Part shown: one piece after another, positions 44,606 to 53,054 of the stretch
Layout of the letters: the number at the start of each line of letters is the position of its first letter
How positions within the stretch are numbered: the first letter of the stretch is position 1
Source of the DNA: Ramlibacter sp. PS4R-6
GTDB lineage: Bacteria > Pseudomonadota > Gammaproteobacteria > Burkholderiales > Burkholderiaceae_C
DNA: 64,000 bases
Reading direction: 5' to 3'
Assembly: GCF_037572775.1 (NCBI RefSeq)
Contig: NZ_JBBHKA010000001.1
Location: forward strand, 2,852,001 to 2,916,000
Translations under genes and position numbers: made by a program
The notes under the pieces: model-generated
Database searches by the model: none
What the model was told of the DNA's origin: nothing
The model's input: only the letters and a program-made list of their open reading frames with translations

Positions 44606-45661
44606 CTAGCGCAAGGATGCGTTGATCTTCTCCAATGCCGCCGCGCCGGGGCAGAGCTCCGGTACATCCAAGGAATTCAGCGGCTTCGCACTCGTGTTGT
44701 ACGCCGTATGCAGGTCGGTGGCTAGGGGGTCGACGTACAGCAGTCCGGTCAGCACCTCGCCGCGCGCGGCGTGCTCGTGCATGTAGCTCATGGCCGCGTG
44801 GCGGTTGGTCGGGTCGTAGTCGGCGTGCAGGCTGCGCAGGCGCAGGAGCGTGCCGTCATGCTGGCGCACGTCCACCACCTCGCCGGGCGCGTACTCGCTC
44901 ACGATTTCGTCGCGCGGCGTGATGAAGTCGATGCGGCTGACGGACTCGTTGTGCTCGCGTACATAGTCGTAGCTCTTGGTGCTGCCCGGGTGGTTGTTGA
45001 ACGCCACGCAGGGGCTGATGACGTCGATGAAGGCCGCGCCGCCGTGCGTGATCGCGCCCTTGATGAGTGGCACCAGCTGCGCCTTGTTGCCCGAGAAGCC
45101 GCGGCCCACGTAGGTGGCGCCCATCTGCAGCGCGATGCCGACCAGGTCGATCGGGCTGTCGCTGTTGACCACGCCCTTTTTGCTCTTGCTGCCCTGGTCC
45201 GCCGTCGCCGAGAACTGGCCCTTGGTCAGGCCGTACACGCCGTTGTTCTCCACGATGTAGGCCATGCGCACGCCGCGGCGCATCGCGTGCGCGAACTGCC
45301 CCAGGCCGATGGACGCGGAGTCGCCGTCGCCCGAGACACCGAGGTACAGCAGCTCGCGGTTGGCCAGGTTCGCGCCCGTCAGCACCGAGGGCATGCGCCC
45401 GTGCACGGTGTTGAAGCCATGCGAGGCGCCCAGGAAGTAGTCCGGCGTCTTCGAGCTGCAGCCGATGCCCGAGAGCTTGGCGACGCGGTGCGGCTCGATG
45501 TCCAGCTCCCAGCAGGCCTGGATGATCGCGGCGGAGATCGAGTCGTGCCCGCAGCCGGCGCACAGCGTGGAGATCTTGCCTTCGTAGTCCCGCCGCGTGT
45601 AGCCGACCTTGTTGGTCTCCAGGGTCGGGTGCTTCAGCCGCGGTTTCGCGATGTACGTCAT
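44606..45661 (-). CDS. 2-oxoacid:acceptor oxidoreductase, beta (TPP) subunit
   Basis: The 351-residue subunit binds thiamine diphosphate. [4Fe-4S] ligands are visible in CAGCGHDSISAAI and SGIGCSSKTPDYF. The TPP motif is VSGDGDSASIGLGQFAHAM with the following ENNGVYGLTKGQFS. This is the beta subunit of the pyruvate/2-oxoglutarate:ferredoxin oxidoreductase family, converting a 2-oxoacid plus CoA to acyl-CoA, CO2 and reduced acceptor. The start overlaps the alpha-subunit stop (ATGA). The substrate is not determined by sequence; 2-oxoglutarate or pyruvate are the main options. Confidence 0.88.
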   Translation of the reverse strand: MTYIAKPRLKHPTLETNKVGYTRRDYEGKISTLCAGCGHDSISAAIIQACWELDIEPHRVAKLSGIGCSSKTPDYFLGASHGFNTVHGRMPSVLTGANLANRELLYLGVSGDGDSASIGLGQFAHAMRRGVRMAYIVENNGVYGLTKGQFSATADQGSKSKKGVVNSDSPIDLVGIALQMGATYVGRGFSGNKAQLVPLIKGAITHGGAAFIDVISPCVAFNNHPGSTKSYDYVREHNESVSRIDFITPRDEIVSEYAPGEVVDVRQHDGTLLRLRSLHADYDPTNRHAAMSYMHEHAARGEVLTGLLYVDPLATDLHTAYNTSAKPLNSLDVPELCPGAAALEKINASLR

Positions 45662-47502
45662 GCCATCTTCTCCTCGACCTTGCCGCCGGACTTCATGCGC
45701 GACGGCAACCGGTCCATGATCGCCCGGGTGATGAACCGCGCCGTGATCGGCGTGCCGTCGAAGTGCAGCACCTTCAGCAGCTTCTTCGGGTCGGCCTCGA
45801 GTTCGTTCACCAGCAGGCTGCGCATCTGCGCGTCGCGGTTCTGCTCGACGACGAACACCTTGTCGTGATCGGCGATGAAGCGCGCCACGCTTTCCGGGAA
45901 CGGGAAGGCCCGCAGCCGCATCGCGTCGATATGCACGCCCTGCGCGTCGAGCACCTCGAGCGCTTCCTTCATGGCGGGGCTGGTCGAGCCGTAGTAGATG
46001 ACGCCCAGCTTCGACTGCTGGCGACCCAGCTGGATCACGGGCTGCGGCACCATCGTCGCGGCCGTCGCGAACTTGCGCAGCAGCCGCTCCACGTTGTACA
46101 TGTAGTCCGGCCCGCGCTCGGAATAGCGGGCGTACGGGTCGCGCGTCGTGCCGCGCGTGAAGTACGAGCCCTTGGTCGGGTGCGTGCCCGGCAGCGTCCG
46201 CCAGGGGATGCCGTCTCCGTCCACGTCCTTGTAGCGGCCGAAGTCCTTGCCGGCCTCCAGTTCCTCGGCGGTCATCACCTTGCCGCGGTCGTAGTCCTTG
46301 CCGTCTTCCCACTTGAACGGCGCGCACAGGCGCTGGTTCATGCCGATGTCCAGGTCGGTCATCAGGAAGACGGGCGTCTGCAGGCGGTCGGCCAGGTCCA
46401 GCGCCGCCGCCGCGTGCTCGAAGCATTCCGCCGGGTCCTCCGGCAGCAGCAGCACGTGCTTGGTGTCGCCGTGCGACGCGTAGGCGCAGGCCAGGATGTC
46501 CGCCTGCTGCGTGCGCGTGGGCATGCCCGTGGAGGGCCCGCCGCGCTGCACGTCGATGATCGTCACCGGAATCTCGGCGAAGTACGCCAGCCCGATGAAT
46601 TCCGTCATCAGCGAGATGCCTGGCCCGGAGGTCGCCGTGAACGCACGGGCGCCGTTCCACCCCGCGCCCACGACCATGCCGATGGAGGCGATTTCGTCCT
46701 CGGCCTGCACGATGGCGAACTTGTTCTGCCCCGTGTTCGGGTCCACGCGCATCTTCATGCAGTACTTCTGGAACGCCTCGGCGCACGACGACGACGGGGT
46801 GATCGGGTACCAGGCCGCGACGGTCGCCCCGCCGTAGACGCAGCCCAGCGCCGCGGCGCTGTTGCCGTCCACGAAGATCTTGTTGCCCACGTTGTCCGCG
46901 CGCTTCACGCGCAGGCCGATGGGCCACTGCAGGTGCTCCTTGGCGAAGTCGCGTCCCAGGTGCAGCGCCTGCACGTTGGACGACAGCAGCTTCTCCTTGC
47001 CCTTGTACTGCTCGCCGAAGAGCTTCTCGATCACCTCCGGCTCGATCTCCATCAGCACCGACAGCGCGCCGACGTAGACAATGTTCTTGAACAGCTGCCT
47101 TTGCCGCGCATCGGTGTAGACCGCGTTGCAGATCTCCGTGAGCGGCATGCCGATCACGTTGATGTCGTCGCGGAATTTCGCCGGCGGCAGCGGCCGCGTG
47201 CTGTCGTAGAAGAGGTAGCCGCCCGGCTCGAGCTCCGCCACGTCGGCCTCCCAGGTCTGCGGGTTCATCGCGACCATCATGTCGATGCCGCCGCGCCGGC
47301 CCAGCCAGCCCTTCTCCGTCACGCGCACCTCGTACCACGTGGGCAGGCCCTGGATGTTGCTCGGGAAGATGTTGCGCGGGCTCACCGGCACGCCCATGCG
47401 CAGGATCGCCTTGGCGAACAGCTCGTTGGCGCTGGCCGAGCCCGAGCCGTTGACGTTGGCGAACTTGATGACGAAGTCGTTGACCGCCTCGATGCGCTTC
47501 AT
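45658..47502 (-). CDS. 2-oxoacid:acceptor oxidoreductase, fused gamma-alpha subunit
   Basis: The 614-residue protein joins an N-terminal gamma domain (about 1-190, NVNGSGSASANELFAKAILRMGVPV) to the alpha/pyrimidine-binding domain. The latter shows GNSAAALGCVYGGATVAAWYPITPSSS, AEDEIASIGMVVGAGWNGARAFTATSGPG and RGGPSTGMPTRTQQADI, the last typical of 2-oxoglutarate- and pyruvate-type enzymes. It pairs with the beta subunit downstream and starts inside the stop of the upstream flavoprotein gene. Together they transfer electrons from a 2-oxoacid to a ferredoxin-like acceptor. Confidence 0.88.
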   Translation of the reverse strand: MKRIEAVNDFVIKFANVNGSGSASANELFAKAILRMGVPVSPRNIFPSNIQGLPTWYEVRVTEKGWLGRRGGIDMMVAMNPQTWEADVAELEPGGYLFYDSTRPLPPAKFRDDINVIGMPLTEICNAVYTDARQRQLFKNIVYVGALSVLMEIEPEVIEKLFGEQYKGKEKLLSSNVQALHLGRDFAKEHLQWPIGLRVKRADNVGNKIFVDGNSAAALGCVYGGATVAAWYPITPSSSCAEAFQKYCMKMRVDPNTGQNKFAIVQAEDEIASIGMVVGAGWNGARAFTATSGPGISLMTEFIGLAYFAEIPVTIIDVQRGGPSTGMPTRTQQADILACAYASHGDTKHVLLLPEDPAECFEHAAAALDLADRLQTPVFLMTDLDIGMNQRLCAPFKWEDGKDYDRGKVMTAEELEAGKDFGRYKDVDGDGIPWRTLPGTHPTKGSYFTRGTTRDPYARYSERGPDYMYNVERLLRKFATAATMVPQPVIQLGRQQSKLGVIYYGSTSPAMKEALEVLDAQGVHIDAMRLRAFPFPESVARFIADHDKVFVVEQNRDAQMRSLLVNELEADPKKLLKVLHFDGTPITARFITRAIMDRLPSRMKSGGKVEEKMA

Positions 47503-49319
47503 GCCGCAACTCCCACCTTCTCGCCCTGCCCGCCGGCCTTGGCCGTGTGCAGCAGGAACTTCTGCATGTCCCACGCGCCCGTCGGGCAGCGCTCGGCGCA
47601 CAGGCCGCAGTGCAGGCAGACGTCCTCGTCCTTCACCATGATGCGGCCGGTCTTCAGCGGCCCGGAGGCGTACAGGTCCTGCGCGAGGTTCAGCGCGGGC
47701 GCCTTCAGGCGCGTGCGGACGTCGGGCTCCGCGCCGTCCTCGGTGAACGTGATGCAGTCCATCGGGCAGATGTCCATGCAGGCGTCGCACTCGATGCACA
47801 GGTTGTCGGTGAACACCGTCTGCACGTCGCAGTTGAGGCAGCGCTGCGCTTCCTTGAACGCCGTCTTCAGGTCGAAGCCCAGCTCCACCTCCACCTTGAT
47901 GCTGGCCAGCGCCTTCTCGGCCTTGGCCCACGGCACCTTGAAGCGCGCGTCGTCCGACGTGTCGTTGTCGTAGCTCCACTCGTGGATGCCCATCTTCTGC
48001 GACACGAGGTTCGCGAAATGCTCCGGCCGCTGCGCCGGATCCTCGCCCTGCAGCAGCTTGTGGATGGACACGGCCGCCTCGTGGCCGTGCGCCACCGCCG
48101 TGATGATGTTCTTCGGGCCGAACGCCGCGTCGCCGCCGAAGAAGACGGTGGGCGCCGTCGAGCGGAACGTCTCCTTGTGCAGGGCGGGCAGGCCCCACTT
48201 GTCGAAGGCGATGCCGCAGTCGCGCTCGATCCACGGGAAGGCGTTCTCCTGCCCCACCGCCACCAGCACGTCGTCGCACTCGAAGAAGGGATCGGGCTCG
48301 CCCGTGGGCACCAGCTTGCGGTTGCCCTTGTCGTCGTACTCCGCGCGGACGATCTCGAAGGTCATGCCCTTGAGCCGGCCGCCCTCGTGCACGAAGGCCT
48401 TGGGCACGTGGTAGTTGATGAAGGGGATGCCCTCGTGCATGGCATCTTCCTTCTCCCACGGCGAGGCCTTCATCTCGTCGAAGCCGCTGCGCACGATGAC
48501 CTTCACGTCCTCGCCGCCCAGGCGCCGCGCCGAGCGGCAGCAGTCCATCGCCGTGTTGCCGCCGCCCAGCACGATCACGCGCCGGCCGACCTTCGTGACG
48601 TGGCCGAAGGACACCGACGCCAGCCAGTCGATGCCGATGTGCACATTCGCGGCCGCTTCCTTTCGCCCGGGGATGTCCAGGTCGCGCCCGCGCGGCGCGC
48701 CGCAGCCGACGAAGATCGCGTCGTAGCCTTGCTGCATCAGCGCCTTCATCGACTCGATGCGCTGGTTGGCCACGAACGTCACGCCCATGTCCAGGATGTA
48801 GCCCGTCTCCTCGTCGATCACCGACTCGGGGAGGCGAAAGCGCGGGATTTGCGTCCACATGAAGCCGCCGGGCTTGGGCTCGCCGTCGAACACGGTGATG
48901 TCGTAGCCCAGGGGCGCGAGGTCGCGCGCGACGGTGAGCGACGCCGGGCCGGCGCCCACGCACGCGATGCGCTTGCCGTTCTTCGGCGCGATCTTCGGCA
49001 TGCGCGACTTGACGTCGTCGCCGTCCTTGAAATCGGCCGTGACGCGCTTGAGGCGGCAGATCGCGACGGGCTCGGGCTTCTCGAGGTTCTCTTCCTCGAC
49101 GCGGCCGCGGCGGCAGGCGGGCTCGCAAGGCCGGTCGCAGGTGCGCCCGAGGATGCCGGGAAAGACGTTCGACACCCAGTTGATCATGTAGGCGTCGCTG
49201 TAGCGGCCTTGCGCGATGAACCGGATGTATTCGGGAACGGGCGTATGGGCCGGGCAGGCCCACTGGCAATCGACGACCTTGTGGAAGTAGGCCGGGCTCG
49301 CGTTTTCTGTGCGCTGCAA
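47499..49319 (-). CDS. NAD(P)H-linked FAD/Fe-S oxidoreductase (GltD-like) of the 2-oxoacid oxidoreductase operon
   Basis: The best start is TTG at 49319, preceded by AAGGAGA eight bases upstream, giving about 606 residues; the only in-frame ATG (49388) lies before this site and has none. The N-terminus has a glutamate-synthase-type Fe-S region (CQWACPAHTPVPEY and CDRPCEPACRRG), then an FAD motif (CVGAGPASLTVARDLAP), a pyridine-nucleotide motif (VIVLGGGNTAMDCCRSARRL) and two C-terminal 4Fe-4S motifs (CIECDACMDICPMDC and CLHCGLCAERCPTGA). It would pass electrons between the oxidoreductase and NAD(P). A similar third component accompanies 2-oxoglutarate:ferredoxin oxidoreductase in Thauera-type bacteria. 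It is the first gene of this operon. Confidence 0.85.
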   Translation of the reverse strand: MQRTENASPAYFHKVVDCQWACPAHTPVPEYIRFIAQGRYSDAYMINWVSNVFPGILGRTCDRPCEPACRRGRVEEENLEKPEPVAICRLKRVTADFKDGDDVKSRMPKIAPKNGKRIACVGAGPASLTVARDLAPLGYDITVFDGEPKPGGFMWTQIPRFRLPESVIDEETGYILDMGVTFVANQRIESMKALMQQGYDAIFVGCGAPRGRDLDIPGRKEAAANVHIGIDWLASVSFGHVTKVGRRVIVLGGGNTAMDCCRSARRLGGEDVKVIVRSGFDEMKASPWEKEDAMHEGIPFINYHVPKAFVHEGGRLKGMTFEIVRAEYDDKGNRKLVPTGEPDPFFECDDVLVAVGQENAFPWIERDCGIAFDKWGLPALHKETFRSTAPTVFFGGDAAFGPKNIITAVAHGHEAAVSIHKLLQGEDPAQRPEHFANLVSQKMGIHEWSYDNDTSDDARFKVPWAKAEKALASIKVEVELGFDLKTAFKEAQRCLNCDVQTVFTDNLCIECDACMDICPMDCITFTEDGAEPDVRTRLKAPALNLAQDLYASGPLKTGRIMVKDEDVCLHCGLCAERCPTGAWDMQKFLLHTAKAGGQGEKVGVAA

Positions 49320-49401
49320 GCTGTTGTCTCCTTGGCGCGGGACCGGGGCGTCATGGGCCCCGCGAGGCAGTCTAAGGCCTGCGCGCAAAGAGGCGCTGCT
49401 A

Positions 49402-49412
49402 GGGTTTTACCC
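49402..49412. promoter_or_regulatory. GGGT-TTT-ACCC palindrome upstream of the 2-oxoacid oxidoreductase operon
   Basis: GGGTTTTACCC within CTAGGGTTTTACCCCG lies 83-93 bases before the TTG start at 49319, in the 102-base gap between the flavoprotein gene and the downstream end of the methylmalonyl-CoA operon. Position and symmetry fit an operator. It resembles elements at 5866 and 9473. Confidence 0.4.
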
Positions 49413-49421
49413 CGTGGCTTC

Positions 49422-49904
49422 TCAGCTCCACGTCAGGGCCAGGCGCTCGAAGGCCGAAATCACTTCCGGCGGCGCCTGCACCAGCTCGATCAGCACACCC
49501 TCGCCGCCGACCGGGCTCTCCTCGCTGCCTTTCGGGTGCACAAAGCAGATGTCGAAGCCCGCTGCACCCTTTCGTATGCCGCCCGGAGCGAAACGCACGC
49601 CATGCCGGCTCAGCCATTCGACGGCCTTGGGCAGGTCGTCGATCCACAGGCCGACGTGGTTCAGCGGCGTCTGGTGCACCGCCGGCTTCTTCGCCGCATC
49701 CAGCGGCTGCATCAGGTCCACCTCCACCTTGAACGGGCCGGTGCCGATGGCGCAGATGTCCTCGTCGACGTTCTCGCGCTCGCTGCGGAACGTGCCCGTC
49801 ACTTCCAGCCCGAACATCTCCACCCACAGCTTGCGCAGTCGCTCCTTGTCGGGGCCGCCGATGGCGACCTGCTGGATGCCGAGGACCTTGAAGGGGCGTG
49901 TCAT
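49422..49904 (-). CDS. VOC-family protein, probable methylmalonyl-CoA epimerase
   Basis: The 160-residue protein has two betaalphabetabetabeta modules and strongly resembles methylmalonyl-CoA epimerase: [44 protein letters not shown] and [10 protein letters not shown]. It would interconvert (S)- and (R)-methylmalonyl-CoA between the carboxylase and mutase encoded in the same operon. Of the usual metal ligands (His, Gln/Glu, His, Glu), His83 and Glu140 are kept and Asp63 may replace the second, but the first His (DHIGI in known enzymes) is Gln12 (IQQVAIG). The activity is therefore likely but unproven. The ATG overlaps the stop of the phosphodiesterase-like gene (ATGA). Confidence 0.7.
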   Translation of the reverse strand: MTRPFKVLGIQQVAIGGPDKERLRKLWVEMFGLEVTGTFRSERENVDEDICAIGTGPFKVEVDLMQPLDAAKKPAVHQTPLNHVGLWIDDLPKAVEWLSRHGVRFAPGGIRKGAAGFDICFVHPKGSEESPVGGEGVLIELVQAPPEVISAFERLALTWS

Positions 49905-50941
49905 GTCGGGGCCTTGAGTTCGTCCAGGTGGATGGATTGTGCGCGGCGTTTGGCGCCGCGGATGTCCCGGACCGCCAGCTCGACCGTGCGCGCGGCCCAG
50001 TCGACGTCGACGGTGCCGAAGTTCAGGCCGGTGAACGGCGGGCCGACGCGGTTGGGACCCGCCTCGTTGTTCGATTCGAAGGAGTGCGTGACACCGCTGG
50101 AGGTGATGTCGTGCAGCGGATACGGCGTGCCGTCCGTTTCGCGGTAGATCGCCCCGATGTGCCGGTCGCCGGAGAGGAAGACGATACCGTTCGCGCGCGT
50201 GCGCTTCACCAGGTCGTAGAGCTTCTGGCGCTCCAGCGGTAAGTTGCCCCAGCGCTCCCAGCCATGGCCGTCGGCAACGACCTGCACGCTCGACACGATG
50301 AGCCGCAGGTCGGCAGGCTGCCGCAGCTGCTCCTCCAGCCAGGCCCACTGCTGCGGGCCGAGCATGGTCTTGGCAGGGTCCGCATCGGGCACGTAGCGCT
50401 CCTTGCCGGGCGCATTGCGTTCGTCGGTGCGTTTCAGGGGCGAGCGGAACCAGCGCGTGTCGAGCACGATCACCTGCACGCGGCCGGCCACCATCCGCGC
50501 GTCGTAGAGGCCCTCGCGGGCCCGGCGTGGGTCGTCGGCTGGCGCCCGCCAGAACTTCAGGAACTCGTCCTTGGACGGCTGCTTGAAGGCGAAGTCCGCG
50601 CCGCCGTCGTTCTCGCCGTAGTCGCCGTCGTCCCAGATCGCCATGTGCGGGACCGTGGCGCGCAGGCGCGCAAAGCCCGGCACCGCCTCCTGCATCGCAT
50701 AGGCATCGCGCAGCACCGCCAGCGAGAACGGCGGGCGGTCGGCGTACACGTTGTCGCCGGCGAAGACGAAGAAGTCCGGCCGTTGCGCCAGGATCGTGTC
50801 CCACATCGGCTGCGGGTGCGACTGCTCCGTGCACGACGCGAAGCCGATGACGGTGTGGCCCGCGAGCCGCGCGGGCGCCGCCGCGCACCCGGCCAGTGCC
50901 GAGGCGCCCCACGCAACGAACTGCCTGCGCCGCAGCAGCAT
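49901..50941 (-). CDS. PhoD-like alkaline phosphatase/phosphodiesterase, exported lipoprotein
   Basis: The 346-residue protein starts [19 protein letters not shown], with twin-Arg-like basic residues and a lipobox (LAGC), so it is probably a lipoprotein exported by Tat or Sec. The metallophosphatase domain has [19 protein letters not shown] (metal-binding GDN), [13 protein letters not shown] (WDDHD-like), and [13 protein letters not shown] near the C-terminus. PhoD enzymes hydrolyse phosphodiesters such as teichoic acid or phospholipid head groups. It begins one base inside the stop of a 31-codon reading frame and ends overlapping the epimerase-like gene, so it is embedded in the propionyl-CoA operon for no obvious reason. 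Confidence 0.82.
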   Translation of the reverse strand: MLLRRRQFVAWGASALAGCAAAPARLAGHTVIGFASCTEQSHPQPMWDTILAQRPDFFVFAGDNVYADRPPFSLAVLRDAYAMQEAVPGFARLRATVPHMAIWDDGDYGENDGGADFAFKQPSKDEFLKFWRAPADDPRRAREGLYDARMVAGRVQVIVLDTRWFRSPLKRTDERNAPGKERYVPDADPAKTMLGPQQWAWLEEQLRQPADLRLIVSSVQVVADGHGWERWGNLPLERQKLYDLVKRTRANGIVFLSGDRHIGAIYRETDGTPYPLHDITSSGVTHSFESNNEAGPNRVGPPFTGLNFGTVDVDWAARTVELAVRDIRGAKRRAQSIHLDELKAPT

Positions 50942-51036
50942 CAGCCTTTGCGGCCCGAGAGGTGGCGAACGCCCTTCGCACCCGCGTTCTCGCGGTGGGA
51001 AAGGTCCGGCGGCAGCCGGAAGCCCTGCTCGTTCAT
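50941..51036 (-). CDS. Possible 31-residue small protein between pccA and the PhoD-like gene
   Basis: A 31-codon frame ([19 protein letters not shown]... ending RHLSGRKG) fills the gap exactly. Its ATG overlaps the pccA stop (ATGA) and has GGAG five bases upstream, while its stop overlaps the ATG of the PhoD-like gene (TGATG). The same stop/start overlaps join all other genes of this operon, which argues that it is translated, at least to couple PhoD-like synthesis to PccA. The peptide is hydrophilic and basic, without a membrane segment. I know no family for it. Confidence 0.5.
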   Translation of the reverse strand: MNEQGFRLPPDLSHRENAGAKGVRHLSGRKG

Positions 51037-53054
51037 TCGAACTCCACGATGGGTTGGTCCACCACCAGGCTCTCGCCCTTGCCGGCGAGCACCTTCGCCA
51101 CCACGCCGTCGGCGGCGGCGAACAGCACGTTCTCCATCTTCATCGCCTCGATCACGGCCACGCGTTCACCCGCCTGCACCTTCTGCCCCGGCTGCACGGC
51201 CACGTCCACCAGCAGGCCCGGCATCGGCGACAGCACGTAGCGGCTCATGTCCGGCGGCGGCTTGTGCGGCATCAGCGCATGCAGGTCGGCCGCGCGCGGC
51301 GCCAGCACCATCGCATCCAGCCGCGTGCCGTTGTGCCCGACGCGGATCGCCATGGGGTTCTTGGGCAAGCCGCGCTCCACCTGCGCGGTGAAGGGCTTGC
51401 CGTTGACGGTGCCGCGGATGCGCGCCGCGCCCAGGTGCCAGTTGCTGCACATCTCGTAGCGCTTGCCGCCGACGTCCACCACGCTGGAGCCCGTCACGGC
51501 CTGGAAGTCGCTCACCTTCACGGGGATGCGCTTGTGGTCGCCCTCGGCGTCGAGCACCACGGCGACGAAGTCCTCGCCCACCGTGAACTCGTGGCCGTGC
51601 AATTGCCCGCTGATACCGGCGGCGCGCTGCAGCGACCGCCGGTTCACGTAGGCGGCGATCGCCACGAGGAAGTCGGGGTCGGCATGGGGAACATCTTCCG
51701 GATGAAAGCCCTTGCCGTAGTTCTCGGCGATGAAGCCCGTGTTGAAGTCGCCCGCGACGAACTTCGGGTGCGCCAGCAGCGCCGCCTGGAACGGGATATT
51801 GCTGGAGATACCGCGGATGACGAAGGCGTTCAGCGCCTCGCGCATCTTCGCGATCGCCTCGTCGCGGTCCTTGCCGTGCACGATCAGCTTGGCGATCATC
51901 GAGTCGTAGAACATCGGGATCTCGCCACCCTCCTGTACCCCGGTGTCGATGCGCACGTCGTCCGTCGCCTTGGGCGGCTGGAAGCGCACGAGCCGCCCCG
52001 TCGACGGCAGGAAGTTGCGGAACGGGTCTTCGGCGTTGATGCGGCACTCGATCGCCCAGCCGTCCTTCTTCACGCCGGCCTGCGTCAACGGCAGCTCCTG
52101 CCCCGCCGCCACGCGGATCATCAGCTCCACCAGGTCCAGCCCCGTGATGTATTCCGTCACCGGGTGCTCCACCTGCAGGCGCGTGTTCATCTCCAGGAAG
52201 TAGAACGATTCGTCCTTGCCGACGACGAATTCCACCGTGCCCGCCGATTCGTACTTCACGGCCTTGGCCAGCGCCACGGCCTGCTCGCCCATGGCCTTGC
52301 GGGTCTTGTCGCTGATGAAGGGCGACGGCGCTTCCTCGATCACCTTCTGGTGCCGCCGCTGGATCGAGCATTCGCGCTCGTTCAGGTAGATCACGTTGCC
52401 GTGCGAATCGCCCAGCACCTGGATCTCGATGTGGCGCGGCTCCTCGACGAACTTCTCGATGAACACGCGGTCGTCGCCGAAGCTGTTGCGCGCCTCGTTG
52501 CGGCAGGAATCGAAGCCCTCGCGCGCCTCCTTGTCGTTGAACGCTACGCGCAGGCCTTTGCCGCCGCCACCGGCCGACGCCTTGATCATCACCGGGTAGC
52601 CGATGTCCTTCGCGATCTTCACCGCCTGGTCGGCGGACTCGATCGCGTCGTTCCATCCCGGGATGGTGTTGACGTTGGCTTGCTTCGCCAGCTTCTTCGA
52701 GGCGATCTTGTCGCCCATCGCCGCAATGGAGTAGTGCTTGGGGCCGATGAAGGTGATGCCCTCCTCCTCGACCTTTTTCGCGAACTCCTCGTTCTCGGAC
52801 AGGAAGCCGTAGCCCGGGTGCACCGCCTGCGCGCCCGTCTGCTTGCACGCCTCGATGATGCGATCCATGCGCAGGTAGGACTCGCGCGAGGGCGCGGCGC
52901 CGATGTGCACCGCTTCGTCGGCCAGCTCCACGTGGCGCGCGTCGCGGTCCGCGTCGGAGTACACGGCGACGGTCATGATGCCCATCTTGCGCGCGGTGCG
53001 GATGACGCGGCAGGCGATCTCGCCGCGGTTCGCAATGAGGATTTTTTCAAACAT
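51033..53054 (-). CDS. pccA: Propionyl-CoA carboxylase alpha subunit (biotin carboxylase-carrier)
   Basis: The 673-residue protein has a biotin carboxylase domain ([23 protein letters not shown]-grasp loop KASAGGGGKGLRVAF; biotin-carboxylase signature EMNTRLQVEHPVTEYITGLDLV), a linking BT domain, and a C-terminal biotin carrier domain with biotinylated Lys in VIEAMKMENVLFA. With PccB it carboxylates propionyl-CoA to (S)-methylmalonyl-CoA. The start at 53054 is the family start; it overlaps the YdcF-like gene by eight bases. Assignment to propionyl- rather than acetyl- or methylcrotonyl-CoA carboxylase rests on BT-domain presence and on the mutase context. Confidence 0.93.
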   Translation of the reverse strand: MFEKILIANRGEIACRVIRTARKMGIMTVAVYSDADRDARHVELADEAVHIGAAPSRESYLRMDRIIEACKQTGAQAVHPGYGFLSENEEFAKKVEEEGITFIGPKHYSIAAMGDKIASKKLAKQANVNTIPGWNDAIESADQAVKIAKDIGYPVMIKASAGGGGKGLRVAFNDKEAREGFDSCRNEARNSFGDDRVFIEKFVEEPRHIEIQVLGDSHGNVIYLNERECSIQRRHQKVIEEAPSPFISDKTRKAMGEQAVALAKAVKYESAGTVEFVVGKDESFYFLEMNTRLQVEHPVTEYITGLDLVELMIRVAAGQELPLTQAGVKKDGWAIECRINAEDPFRNFLPSTGRLVRFQPPKATDDVRIDTGVQEGGEIPMFYDSMIAKLIVHGKDRDEAIAKMREALNAFVIRGISSNIPFQAALLAHPKFVAGDFNTGFIAENYGKGFHPEDVPHADPDFLVAIAAYVNRRSLQRAAGISGQLHGHEFTVGEDFVAVVLDAEGDHKRIPVKVSDFQAVTGSSVVDVGGKRYEMCSNWHLGAARIRGTVNGKPFTAQVERGLPKNPMAIRVGHNGTRLDAMVLAPRAADLHALMPHKPPPDMSRYVLSPMPGLLVDVAVQPGQKVQAGERVAVIEAMKMENVLFAAADGVVAKVLAGKGESLVVDQPIVEFE

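Noticed and set aside
45763..50147. Long plus-strand open frames opposite the 2-oxoacid oxidoreductase operon
   Set aside because: They are antisense shadows with low-complexity Arg/His/Ala composition and no start signals; the minus-strand genes explain the region.
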